The translations under genes were made by a program, and so were the position numbers. DNA of 20,347 nt from JBAVQS01 sp049694275. Lineage in GTDB: Bacteria > Chloroflexota > Anaerolineae > UBA4142 > SHND01. Positions 13,577 through 20,347 of this stretch are shown one piece after another (positions within the stretch are counted from its first letter, which is position 1; each line of letters opens with the position of its first letter). The DNA is taken from positions 1-20,347 of the forward strand of contig JBAVQS010000039.1 of assembly GCA_049694275.1 (NCBI GenBank). Reading direction: 5' to 3'. The notes below the pieces were generated by a model. That model saw only the letters and a list, made by a program, of their open reading frames with translations. It was not told the origin of the DNA and did not search any database.

Positions 13577-14162
13577 TTTCCCCTCTCTGCTTTTCCAGTT
13601 CTTCCCGTAACGCCAACAGGGTGCGATGATAGAGCGACTTGATGGCCCCTTCACTCCGCCCCAGGATCTGGCCGATCTCGACGTTGGACAGGTCGTCCAC
13701 AAATTTCAATATGAGTAACTGCTGTCGATCGGGAGGCATGCGGCGAATCGCGTCTAGCAGCTCGCGGGCGGCTTCGGCGCGCTCGGCCTGGGTTTGCGGG
13801 GTCGCCTCGTGCGAATACAACCCTAGCAGATCGTCCAGCGGCAGTTCCGGGTGCCGGCCGCGGTCACGCCGCCAGTTCGCCAGCAGATTATGCGCAATCC
13901 GGTAAAGCCATGCCACAAACGGCGCGCCGCGCTGGTTAAAGGTGGGCATGTGCGCCAGGGCTCGATAGAACACGCGGGCGGTCAGGTCTTCCGCTTCGCG
14001 CGTATCCCCGGTGCGATAGTAAAGATACGCATAGATGCGATCGACATATCGCTCGTAGAGGATGGCAAACGCATCGGAATCCTGCTTGGCGCGCTCAATC
14101 GTTTCCGTTTCAGGCTCGGCTTGGTCCGAGTGCTCCTGGGGGTACGTGGGTTGTCTCTGCAT
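13554..14162 (-). CDS. ECF-type RNA polymerase sigma factor
   Basis: A 202-residue sigma-70 family member. Region 2 spans about 29-100: DAFAILYERYVDRIYAYLYY, EAEDLTARVFYRAL and FVAWLYRIAHNLLANWRRD. Region 4 spans about 133-190: IRRMPPDRQQLLILKFVDDLSNVEIGQILGRSEGAIKSLYHRTLLALREEL, with the helix-turn-helix at its end. No regions 1 or 3 are present, as in ECF sigma factors. It directs RNA polymerase to a regulon, often linked to envelope stress. The ATG at 14162 is preferred over a TTG two codons upstream; neither has a clear Shine-Dalgarno sequence. Its partner gene overlaps its end. No promoter is obvious, so it may be read with degV, whose stop is 48 bases upstream. Confidence 0.94.
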   Translation of the reverse strand: MQRQPTYPQEHSDQAEPETETIERAKQDSDAFAILYERYVDRIYAYLYYRTGDTREAEDLTARVFYRALAHMPTFNQRGAPFVAWLYRIAHNLLANWRRDRGRHPELPLDDLLGLYSHEATPQTQAERAEAARELLDAIRRMPPDRQQLLILKFVDDLSNVEIGQILGRSEGAIKSLYHRTLLALREELEKQRGENEQPGPG

Positions 14163-14185
14163 AATCAAACACCGGGTGAGGGGTA

Positions 14186-14205
14186 GGGTTGCGTTCGCGC
14201 ACCCC
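14186..14205. other. Hairpin between degV and the sigma gene
   Basis: GGGTTGCG (14186-14193) and CGCACCCC (14198-14205) pair at 7 of 8 positions around the loop TTCG. There is no T-run. It may modulate readthrough from degV into the sigma gene. Confidence 0.45.
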
Positions 14206-14210
14206 TGCTC

Positions 14211-15086
14211 TCAATCGCGGTAAAAGGCAAGGCCAACAGCTTTTGGGCCTGTGTGTACGGCAATCACCGGGCCGATAGTCCCCTTGTAGAATTCGGCGAC
14301 ATTAAAGCGGGCCCGCACCTCATTCTCCAGATAATCGGCCCCTTCGGGGTAGGCCGCATGAAGCACGGTCGCGTGGATGGCCCCGTTCCCTTTTGGCGCA
14401 ACGCCATGAATTGCCGGAGGATTATTAATCAAGTCGATCAGGCGCGCCATGCCCGCTTTCATGCTGCGCGAGCGCTCCAGGGGCTCGACCAGGCCGTCGG
14501 CGATCTGGAGGAGCGGCTTGATGCTAAATACGCCGCCGATAAAGGCCTGCGCATGACCGATCCGGCCGCCGCGGCGCAGGTATTCGAGCGTGTCGAGCAA
14601 AAAGACGAGCCGCATGCGCGAATTGAGCGCCAGCATGGCCGCCGCCACCTCTTCGCGTGATTTACCTGCGCGGACGGCGCGCGCCCCTTCAATGGCCTGG
14701 AGGCCCATCGCCATCGAAACCGAATTGCTATCGACCAGCGTAATCGGCGCATTGCCGCCAAACTCGGCGTCGATCTGCTTTTTGGCGTTTTGCGCGGTGG
14801 CAAAGGTCGCGCTCAATTTTCCGGAAATATGCAGCGAGACAATTTCGTTTCCCGCTTCCAGGACCGGTCGCCAGGCGTGAATGAAATCGGCCGGGGCGGG
14901 AGTCGAGGTTGTCGGATGGACCTTTTCGTGATGGAGTTTGTAGTGAAACTCGTCGTTGTTCAGATCGATCTCATCACGATAGCTTTTGGCCCCAAAAATG
15001 ACATAGAGGGGCACGACGATCAGGTGATACTGTTCCCGCACATGCAGGGGGAGATTCGCGCCGCTATCGGTCACGATTTGAATCAT
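14211..15086 (-). CDS. DegV-family fatty-acid-binding protein
   Basis: A 291-residue protein of the DegV/FakB family. Such proteins bind a fatty acid in a deep pocket and, in Firmicutes, present it to the kinase FakA. Visible hallmarks are MIQIVTDSGANLP, the TSTPAP loop (60-65), HISGKLSATFATA (86-98), VDSNSVSMAMG (119-128), and LEYLRRGGRIGHAQAFIGGVFSIKPLL, a classic DegV block. Length is typical. I chose the ATG at 15086, preceded by GAGG; a TTG farther upstream would add residues with no family match. TATACT at 15128-15123 on the minus strand is a possible -10 box, but no good -35 lies before it. No FakA-like gene is nearby. Confidence 0.93.
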   Translation of the reverse strand: MIQIVTDSGANLPLHVREQYHLIVVPLYVIFGAKSYRDEIDLNNDEFHYKLHHEKVHPTTSTPAPADFIHAWRPVLEAGNEIVSLHISGKLSATFATAQNAKKQIDAEFGGNAPITLVDSNSVSMAMGLQAIEGARAVRAGKSREEVAAAMLALNSRMRLVFLLDTLEYLRRGGRIGHAQAFIGGVFSIKPLLQIADGLVEPLERSRSMKAGMARLIDLINNPPAIHGVAPKGNGAIHATVLHAAYPEGADYLENEVRARFNVAEFYKGTIGPVIAVHTGPKAVGLAFYRD

Positions 15087-15152
15087 TTTGGCCTCGCTCG
15101 GGAAGGGTAAACTAGGGAAATGAGTATACAAAGAAAAAGCGAAATAGGGAAA

Positions 15153-16478
15153 TCATGCCGCTTGCCGCCGCGCCCACTGCACCAGACCGCCAATCCAGAC
15201 GCCGGCGCCAATGACCATCGCCAAAAGAGTGAGCAGCGCCGCGAGGCCCATCAAAGTTCCGGGAGCGGCGAGCGTGCTCGCGGAGATATTGCACAGCGTC
15301 GTCTGCGTGAGGGCGGCGCCCATCCCCAGCGCCACCACGTTCCACAAGCCGTGCGTGGCGAGCCCCACCAGCAGAAACAGGAAAAAGCGCCGGGGTCTGC
15401 CGCGGACGAACCAGGCGTACCAACCGACGCTAATGGTCGTCGTCGTGGCAATGTGCATGAGCGAAGTGCCGGCGCGGATCGTCATGATCGCCGCCCATTC
15501 GATTGCGGCGCAATCGCCGCCGGTCTGAGAGGTGACGCTGCCGCTTCCATTCAGCAGGTTCTCGGTGAACGCATAGCCGGCCCCTGCCGCCAGGCCCCAC
15601 AGGAGCGCCTGCGCCGCAGTCGGTTTGGACCGCGCGATCGTAATCGCCGGCGCGAGGGATTTCAAAAGCTCTTCGACGACCGGGACGACCCCGCTGATAA
15701 AGAACACCGCCGCCGCGCCCACCAGGATCGTCAGGAGCGGTTGATTTTGCAAGGACTGGAGCAGGAAATCCAGATTCCCGCCGCGCAGCCCTGATTGGAG
15801 CTGGCGCGCCAGTTGCTGAAAACGATCCACGCCCAGTATCAGCGCCGCGCCGATCACGACCACGACTACAATCGCCACGCCGGCCAGTAATTCCAGCACC
15901 ACCGCGGGCACAATCGTGCCCAACCCGCCCCAGGTTAATTGGGCCACGAGCGTGGAACCGGCTACCGGCTTGAGCCGGCGCAGTGCATAGGCCAGCGCCG
16001 CCAGGGACATCATCCCGGCGGCGAGCACATGCCAGGGAGGAAAGAGATAGACCGGCGCCACCCGGAACCACAGCACGGCGACCCCCAGCAGTACCACAAT
16101 CAAAAACAGCACGAGGAAAATCCGGGCAGGGGGAAGGCGTAATTGCGGCGCGGCGCGGCGCCGTAACAGGGGAATCGCCACGTACAGGACCAGCCCCCCG
16201 TAGACCAATGCCATGCCCGTCAACGCGGCAATCAGCGTGTTCGTCGATAACGCGTCCTGTTTTTGCATGAACGGGACAATCAGATACGCCAGCACTCCAC
16301 ATAGAGCGGCCAGCGCCAGCACTCCACCGAACAGCACCCCCAGAATGGCAGACGCCGAAGGCGAAGCGGGAGGGGTAACCGGCGATGCGGGGGGCGCATC
16401 CGGCGGCGCAAGGATGACCGCGGGCGGGGGCGTTTCCGGATCGGGACTAACGATTGTCGAATCGTTGCTCTCTATCAT
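15153..16478 (-). CDS. PrsW-type intramembrane metalloprotease
   Basis: A 441-residue multi-pass membrane protein. Residues 1-43 are a Pro/Ala-rich cytosolic tail. About nine hydrophobic segments follow. PrsW hallmarks are present: VVEELLKSLA (Glu269, Glu270, Lys273), GYAFTENLLN (Phe304, Glu306, Asn307), RAGTSLMHIATTT (His342) and ATHGLWN (His376). PrsW proteins are membrane-embedded proteases; the Bacillus founder cuts an anti-sigma factor to release an ECF sigma. Target here unknown. The ATG at 16478 has AGGT upstream and is 22 bases after the mrfA stop, so it is probably in an operon with that gene. An ECF sigma and short membrane partner lie 1 kb downstream on the same strand, which is suggestive. 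Confidence 0.88.
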   Translation of the reverse strand: MIESNDSTIVSPDPETPPPAVILAPPDAPPASPVTPPASPSASAILGVLFGGVLALAALCGVLAYLIVPFMQKQDALSTNTLIAALTGMALVYGGLVLYVAIPLLRRRAAPQLRLPPARIFLVLFLIVVLLGVAVLWFRVAPVYLFPPWHVLAAGMMSLAALAYALRRLKPVAGSTLVAQLTWGGLGTIVPAVVLELLAGVAIVVVVVIGAALILGVDRFQQLARQLQSGLRGGNLDFLLQSLQNQPLLTILVGAAAVFFISGVVPVVEELLKSLAPAITIARSKPTAAQALLWGLAAGAGYAFTENLLNGSGSVTSQTGGDCAAIEWAAIMTIRAGTSLMHIATTTTISVGWYAWFVRGRPRRFFLFLLVGLATHGLWNVVALGMGAALTQTTLCNISASTLAAPGTLMGLAALLTLLAMVIGAGVWIGGLVQWARRQAA

Positions 16479-16500
16479 ATTTTACCTGCCTACTCTTTGT

Positions 16501-18804
16501 TTAACCACGACCAGAGCTCGCGCCTCTAAGCAGTTCATGTAGTAAAAGGGCTGCCCCTCGCTTGTCGAGCGGCTCGTTGTTGTTGCCGCACTTGGGCGAC
16601 TGGATGCACGAGGGGCATCCGTATTCACACGGGCATTTCTCGATGGTTTCGAGCGTCACCCGCCAGAGCGATTCCAGGAGCGAAAACCCTTTTTCCGCAA
16701 TCCCGATGCCGCCGGGGAAACCGTCATAGATAAAAATCTGCGGTTTGGCCGTGTCGATATGGGCCGCGGTCGAAAGCCCGCCGATATCCCAGCGGTCGCA
16801 CATGGCAAAGAGCGGCAGCATCCCGATACACGCATGCTCGGTGGCGTGCAGCGCGCCGGGCAGGTCACAGCGCGCCCGGATCAGCGCACGCACAATCGAC
16901 TCCGGGATGTCCCACCAGACCGCTTTGGTGTCGAAATCGCGCGGGGGATATTCCAAATCGACGATGGATAACACCTCTTCCGTGTACTGGCGCTTGCGGC
17001 GGAAACCGAGCAACTGCTCGGTCACGCGCACGTCGCCGAAATAGGCCATGCTGGCCCCGACCGACTGGTGGTGCTGCGAGCGAATAATCCGCGTCTCGCT
17101 CGTCTGGCGCGGTTCCGTATAGTAATCGATATCGACCGGCTTGAGATAAGCCACGCCGGCTTCCATGTCCAGCCTGGTCACGAGGTAGGATTCGGCCTGG
17201 TGGAGATAGACGGCGCCTTCATAGACCCGCATCAGGGCCGAGGCGGAATCGATCTCTTCCATCTTTTGAAAGTTCCGGCGCTCGTTCACCAGCGCAATGG
17301 TCTGGTCCGACGCCGTGCGCAGGCTGACCTTTTCGGCCGGATAGCCCAGTCCCCGATAAAACCAGCGCTCATTGCGATAGTCGAGCACGCCGGCGCGTTC
17401 CAGCCGGATCATCGCCTCGACAAAGCCCGGCCCGAACAGGTCTTCGTCGGCGTTCGTCAGCGGAAGCTCGAACGCCGCGCAGGGGAGATGCTTTTCGAGA
17501 ATATAGGGATTGTCGGGATAGATGAGCGCGTGCTCGACCGGTTTGGCAAAGAGCATCTCCGGGTGGCGCATAAAGAACTGGTTGAGCGGGTCATCGAGGC
17601 CGACGAGAATCGAGAGACTGTCCTGCGTCCCCCGCCCGGCGCGGCCCGATTGCTGCCACAGGCTGGCAATCGTTCCGGGATAACCCACCAGCACGGTGGC
17701 GTCGAGATAGCCAATATCAATACCCAGTTCCAGCGCGTTGGTCGCGGTGACGCCGCGCAGTTGCCCGGAAAAGAGGGCGCGCTCGATCTCCCGCCGCTGC
17801 TCCGCCAGGTATCCGGCGCGATACGAACGAATCTGGTCCACCAGCTCGGGGTCGGTCTTTTTGAGCTGTTCGCGCGCGTAAAAGAGAATCAGCTCGGCCA
17901 GCTTGCGAGCGCGGGCAAAGGTGATATTGCGCATCTCGCCGCGCACGAGCGCGGCAAAGAGCGACGCCGCTTCCGAGTTGGCGCTGCGCCGGATGCTCTT
18001 GGCCTCGTCGATGATCGGCGGATTCCAGAGGACAAACTCTTTGGCGCCGCGCGGCGCGCCGTCCACATTGACGACCTCGACCGGCCGCCCGGACAGGCGC
18101 GCAATGTGCTCGCCCGGATTGGCAATCGTCGCCGAGCAAAAGATGAACTGGGGCCGGTCGCCGTAAAACTCGCAGATGCGCCGGAGGCGGCGGAGGACGC
18201 ATGCAACCTGCGAGCCAAAGACGCCGCGATAGATGTGCGCTTCGTCGATGACGACATAGCGCAGGTTGGCGATGAAATCCGCCCACAGCCCGTGATTGGG
18301 AAGAATACCCACTGAGAGCATGTCAGGATTGGTGAGGATGATTCGCGCCGACTTGCGCAGCTTGTTGCGCTCCGTCCGGTCCGTATCGCCGTCGTACGCG
18401 CCGAACAGGAGCTTGTGCTTGTCTAATTTAGCGTTCAGCTCGTCCAGCGAGCGAAGCTGGTCCTGCGCGAGGGCCTTGGTCGGAAAGAGATAGATCGCCC
18501 GCGCGCGGGGGTCGGTCAGCGCCGCTTCAAGGACCGGAACGTTATAGCAGAGGGTCTTGCCGCTCGCCGTGCCGGTGGCGACGACGACATCATGCCCGTC
18601 GCGCGCCAGGTCAATTGCCTGCGCCTGGTGGGTATAGAGCTTGTGGACGCCGTTCGCCCGCAGCGCCGCGCCGAGGATCGGATGGAGAGGCCGGGCGAGC
18701 CGGTCATAGCTCGGGGCGCGCGAGCCGAGATGCTCCACGTGGACGATCTGGTCACGATAGGCTTTGTCCGATTTAATTTGCGCGAGAAATTGGGCAGGGG
18801 TCAC
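16501..18804 (-). CDS. mrfA: MrfA/YprA-like superfamily 2 helicase with DUF1998 domain
   Basis: A 767-residue DNA helicase. Residues 55-240 are the first RecA-like domain: Walker A ATGTASGKT (76-84), DEAH (187-190) and SAT (224-226). The second domain carries ATNALELGIDIGYLDATVLVGYPG and QQSGRAGRG. The C-terminal third is DUF1998-like and ends in a cysteine cluster, with Cys724, 726, 730, 733 and 739 in CPCEYGCPSCIQSPKCGN, a likely metal site seen in MrfA. In Bacillus subtilis MrfA, together with the nuclease MrfB, repairs mitomycin C damage. No mrfB-like gene lies beside it here. The start is a GTG at 18804 with a weak ribosome binding site; the first residues align with the family. Followed by prsW after 22 bases. 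Confidence 0.93.
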   Translation of the reverse strand: MTPAQFLAQIKSDKAYRDQIVHVEHLGSRAPSYDRLARPLHPILGAALRANGVHKLYTHQAQAIDLARDGHDVVVATGTASGKTLCYNVPVLEAALTDPRARAIYLFPTKALAQDQLRSLDELNAKLDKHKLLFGAYDGDTDRTERNKLRKSARIILTNPDMLSVGILPNHGLWADFIANLRYVVIDEAHIYRGVFGSQVACVLRRLRRICEFYGDRPQFIFCSATIANPGEHIARLSGRPVEVVNVDGAPRGAKEFVLWNPPIIDEAKSIRRSANSEAASLFAALVRGEMRNITFARARKLAELILFYAREQLKKTDPELVDQIRSYRAGYLAEQRREIERALFSGQLRGVTATNALELGIDIGYLDATVLVGYPGTIASLWQQSGRAGRGTQDSLSILVGLDDPLNQFFMRHPEMLFAKPVEHALIYPDNPYILEKHLPCAAFELPLTNADEDLFGPGFVEAMIRLERAGVLDYRNERWFYRGLGYPAEKVSLRTASDQTIALVNERRNFQKMEEIDSASALMRVYEGAVYLHQAESYLVTRLDMEAGVAYLKPVDIDYYTEPRQTSETRIIRSQHHQSVGASMAYFGDVRVTEQLLGFRRKRQYTEEVLSIVDLEYPPRDFDTKAVWWDIPESIVRALIRARCDLPGALHATEHACIGMLPLFAMCDRWDIGGLSTAAHIDTAKPQIFIYDGFPGGIGIAEKGFSLLESLWRVTLETIEKCPCEYGCPSCIQSPKCGNNNEPLDKRGAALLLHELLRGASSGRG

Positions 18805-18887
18805 GGAATTTTAGATTTCGGATTGCGGATTCCAAAGAGTGTCGCGTGAATGCGAGAACGTATCGTCCTCTAGTTTAGCACAAAAAG

Positions 18888-18906
18888 CGCGCAAGTGCTT
18901 TGCGCG
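18888..18906 (-). terminator. Possible intrinsic terminator upstream of mrfA
   Basis: CGCGCAA (18888-18894) and TTGCGCG (18900-18906) form a perfect 7-base stem with loop GTGCT. On the minus strand the stem is followed by CTTTTTG, giving a T-run. It would stop leftward transcripts before mrfA, or act as an attenuator if the mrfA promoter lies farther upstream. Confidence 0.5.
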
Positions 18907-18976
18907 GTGAAACGGTTGCACCGGTCGTAATCCGGTTACCGCTTGTGCATTGCTTCACAATCGCTTCGACCGGATT

Positions 18977-19005
18977 TTGACTATTTCTTGCAGACAGTTT
19001 AGACT
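18977..19005 (+). promoter_or_regulatory. Promoter of the SDR gene
   Basis: TTGACT (18977-18982) and TAGACT (19000-19005) are separated by 17 bases. A second, overlapping pair is TTGCAG (18988-18993) and TATCTA (19011-19016), also spaced 17. The start is near 19012 or 19023, with a leader of about 35-45 bases. Confidence 0.6.
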
Positions 19006-19057
19006 GGTTCTATCTAGAGTCAATATAGTAATAGGTTCCCGAAAACGAGGAGGTTTT

Positions 19058-19825
19058 ATGGGACGCTTAGAAGGCAAAGTAGCTGTCATCACCGGGGCCG
19101 GTTCCGGGATGGGGCGCGCAATGGCGAACCTGTTCGCCAAAGAAGGGGCCAAGATTGTCGCGGGCGAATGGATGGACAAGACGCTCGCCGAGGTCGTCGC
19201 AGAGGTCCGAGCGGCCGGCGGGGAGATTACCGGCGTCAAGACCAACGTGGCCGATCAAGCGCAGGCCGAGAATCTCATCAATACCGCGGTCAAGACCTAC
19301 GGCCGGCTCGACGTTCTGTGCAACAATGCCGGCGTCATGGACCTGAACGCGGGGGTCGGCGAAGTGACCAACGAGATTTGGGAACGTGTGATGAGCATCA
19401 ACCTCTACGGGCCGATGTACCTGACCCGGTGCGCGGTCCCGGTCATGCGCCAGAACGGCGGCGGCTCGATCGTCAATACGGCCTCGGTGGCCGGGTTGGA
19501 GGGCGCGGCGGCGGGCGTGGCCTACACCGTCTCCAAGCACGGGCTCGTCGGATTTACAAAGAACACCGCGTGGCGCTACTGGCCCGAAGGGATTCGCTGC
19601 AATGCCATCGCCGCCGGCGCCGTCGAGACCAACATCATGAACAGCGTCGACCCGACTAAGATGGACCCCGAGGGGAGCAAGCGGTGGGGCGTCTATTACC
19701 AGGTCATTCCTGGCCAGCTCAAAGCGCTCGATATCGCCAACCTGGCGCTCTTCCTCGCCTCCGACGAATCCAAAATGATTAACGGCGCCATCATCCCGGC
19801 CGACGCAGGATGGACAGCCGCCTAA
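19058..19825 (+). CDS. Classical short-chain dehydrogenase/reductase (SDR)
   Basis: A 255-residue NAD(P)-dependent oxidoreductase. The cofactor motif TGAGSGMG is at 12-19, NNAG at 89-92, and the catalytic set is Asn115, Ser143, Tyr156 and Lys160 (YTVSK). ADAGWTAA ends the chain in the usual way. All catalytic residues are intact and the length is typical. Glu37 at the end of the second strand is compatible with a preference for NAD over NADP, an inference only. The substrate cannot be told: relatives include oxoacyl reductases and sugar or alcohol dehydrogenases. I chose the ATG at 19058 because a perfect AGGAGG (19048-19053) precedes it and the family N-terminus begins there; a longer frame to 18950 runs through the promoter. 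Monocistronic, with a terminator after it. Confidence 0.93.
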   Translation: MGRLEGKVAVITGAGSGMGRAMANLFAKEGAKIVAGEWMDKTLAEVVAEVRAAGGEITGVKTNVADQAQAENLINTAVKTYGRLDVLCNNAGVMDLNAGVGEVTNEIWERVMSINLYGPMYLTRCAVPVMRQNGGGSIVNTASVAGLEGAAAGVAYTVSKHGLVGFTKNTAWRYWPEGIRCNAIAAGAVETNIMNSVDPTKMDPEGSKRWGVYYQVIPGQLKALDIANLALFLASDESKMINGAIIPADAGWTAA

Positions 19826-19856
19826 CAGGACAACCGGTCGATAGTTTGACTCAAAA

Positions 19857-19886
19857 AGAGCGCCACGGCTTGAGCTGTGGCGCTCT
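19857..19886. terminator. Bidirectional terminator after the SDR gene
   Basis: AGAGCGCCAC (19857-19866) and GTGGCGCTCT (19877-19886) form a perfect 10-base stem, extendable by three inner pairs. On the plus strand it is followed by CATCATATT; on the minus strand by a run of five T (complement of 19852-19856). It closes the SDR transcript and would also block leftward transcripts. Confidence 0.8.
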
Positions 19887-19934
19887 CATCATATTAACGG
19901 TGTTGGCGCAACCAAGATTGAGCGGGAGGGCCCG

Positions 19935-20347
19935 ATGAGACGAGAATGCGCGAATGCGATCAAACCTCAGATCATGCTCGGGTTGCTTGCTGTCGTGATA
20001 CTCACAGGCTGTACGGCCTGGGGATGGGGCGCGACGCCGACCCCAACACTCGAACCTTCTCTGATTGATTCGAGTATCCTGACCGGTATTCCCTGTGTAG
20101 CTCCTTGTTGGTATGGTCTAGAGATTGGGCGCTCAACCAAGTCGGATATCCTCGCGGTGGCGCAAACGCTCTCTTTTGTCGATCCCAAGAGTTTTCCTGA
20201 AGAACCTGTCTATTATTGGGATCTCGCGAAGCAAGCGAATACCGTAGGCACACAAATTAGCTTGAGGTGCCGACAACCGGAAGATAGTTCGTGCGTGAGT
20301 CTGGTTGTCGTCAACAATGTGCTAAAACAGATTTATGTATCTCCACC
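19935..20347 (+). CDS. Putative lipoprotein, 3' end outside the window
   Basis: An open frame with no stop before the right edge; about 137 residues are visible. The start is convincing: GGGAGGG (19924-19930) just before the ATG at 19935. Residues 1-9 are basic and polar, 13-25 form a hydrophobic core (IMLGLLAVVILTG), and LTGC is a lipobox, with Cys26 the predicted lipidated residue. A short Thr/Pro spacer follows (GATPTPTLEP), then IPCVAPCWYGLEIGRSTKSDILAVAQTLSFVD. The PCW-x-G-(5)-G-x-(S/T)-T pattern recurs in small lipoproteins of unknown function that I associate with Chloroflexota. The protein would lie on the outer face of the membrane. Its role is unknown. Confidence 0.8.
   Translation, partial: MRRECANAIKPQIMLGLLAVVILTGCTAWGWGATPTPTLEPSLIDSSILTGIPCVAPCWYGLEIGRSTKSDILAVAQTLSFVDPKSFPEEPVYYWDLAKQANTVGTQISLRCRQPEDSSCVSLVVVNNVLKQIYVSP

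Noticed and set aside
15430..16302. Minus-strand frame of 290 codons inside the PrsW gene
   Set aside because: Out-of-frame shadow; Arg/Gly-rich with no recognisable domain, and the PrsW frame has all hallmark motifs.
17068..18315. Plus-strand frame of 415 codons opposite the helicase gene
   Set aside because: Shadow of the helicase on the other strand; no ribosome binding site and no family pattern, while the helicase motifs are intact.
18907..18930. Possible LacI-type operator (TGAAACGGTTGCA)
   Set aside because: It is not symmetric: the arms differ in length around the central CG, so it does not meet the family consensus.
18950..19057. N-terminal extension of the SDR to 18950
   Set aside because: The extension covers the promoter and the AGGAGG site; the family N-terminus begins at the ATG at 19058.
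1..20347. tRNA genes, CRISPR arrays, insertion sequences or prophage parts
   Set aside because: No cloverleaf-like sequence, regularly spaced repeats, transposase or integrase motif was seen on either strand.

Overview
The window looks like a chromosomal segment of a GC-rich (roughly 60%) bacterium, most likely a Chloroflexota (Anaerolineae-like) genome. This is an inference from protein style and from several gene types: a GT39-family membrane glycosyltransferase, a DUF1028 protein with a peptidoglycan-binding tail, an M23 peptidase behind a Thr/Pro linker, a CapA-type protein fused to a binding-protein-like domain, and a small lipoprotein with a Pro-Cys-Trp motif. Coding density is above 90%. 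No gap between genes exceeds 300 bases. I see no rRNA, tRNA, CRISPR array, transposase or integrase.

Layout. (a) 1-5410, plus strand: a gene cut by the left edge and a small membrane protein of unknown function; a DinB-type four-helix protein; a GntR/YtrA regulator with a consensus promoter and a palindromic operator, probably co-transcribed with a slipin (SPFH) membrane protein; a GT39-type glycosyltransferase; and a membrane-anchored beta-repeat protein. (b) 5411-5575: a convergent gap holding a long inverted repeat that could fold as a structured RNA. (c) 5576-18804, minus strand, described in transcription order: mrfA-like helicase and a PrsW-type membrane protease; a DegV protein; an ECF sigma factor overlapping a short membrane protein that is probably its anti-sigma partner, closed by a strong terminator; an M23 peptidase, gltX and DUF1028 packed with gaps of 0 and 4 bases; secG with its own promoter; an oligopeptide-type binding protein; and the CapA-like fusion with its own promoter. 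(d) 18805-20347: a divergent promoter region, a classical SDR oxidoreductase with a terminator, and a lipoprotein gene running off the right edge.

Together: much of the region concerns the cell envelope (slipin, glycosyltransferase, M23, DUF1028/PG-binding, SecG, peptide-binding protein, CapA-like protein, PrsW, sigma/anti-sigma). Housekeeping (gltX, secG) and DNA repair (mrfA) genes are interspersed. The least explained elements are the possible RNA at 5431-5541, the long hairpin at 1754-1814, the beta-repeat protein at 4910-5410, and the CapA fusion that lacks its first metal-site aspartate.
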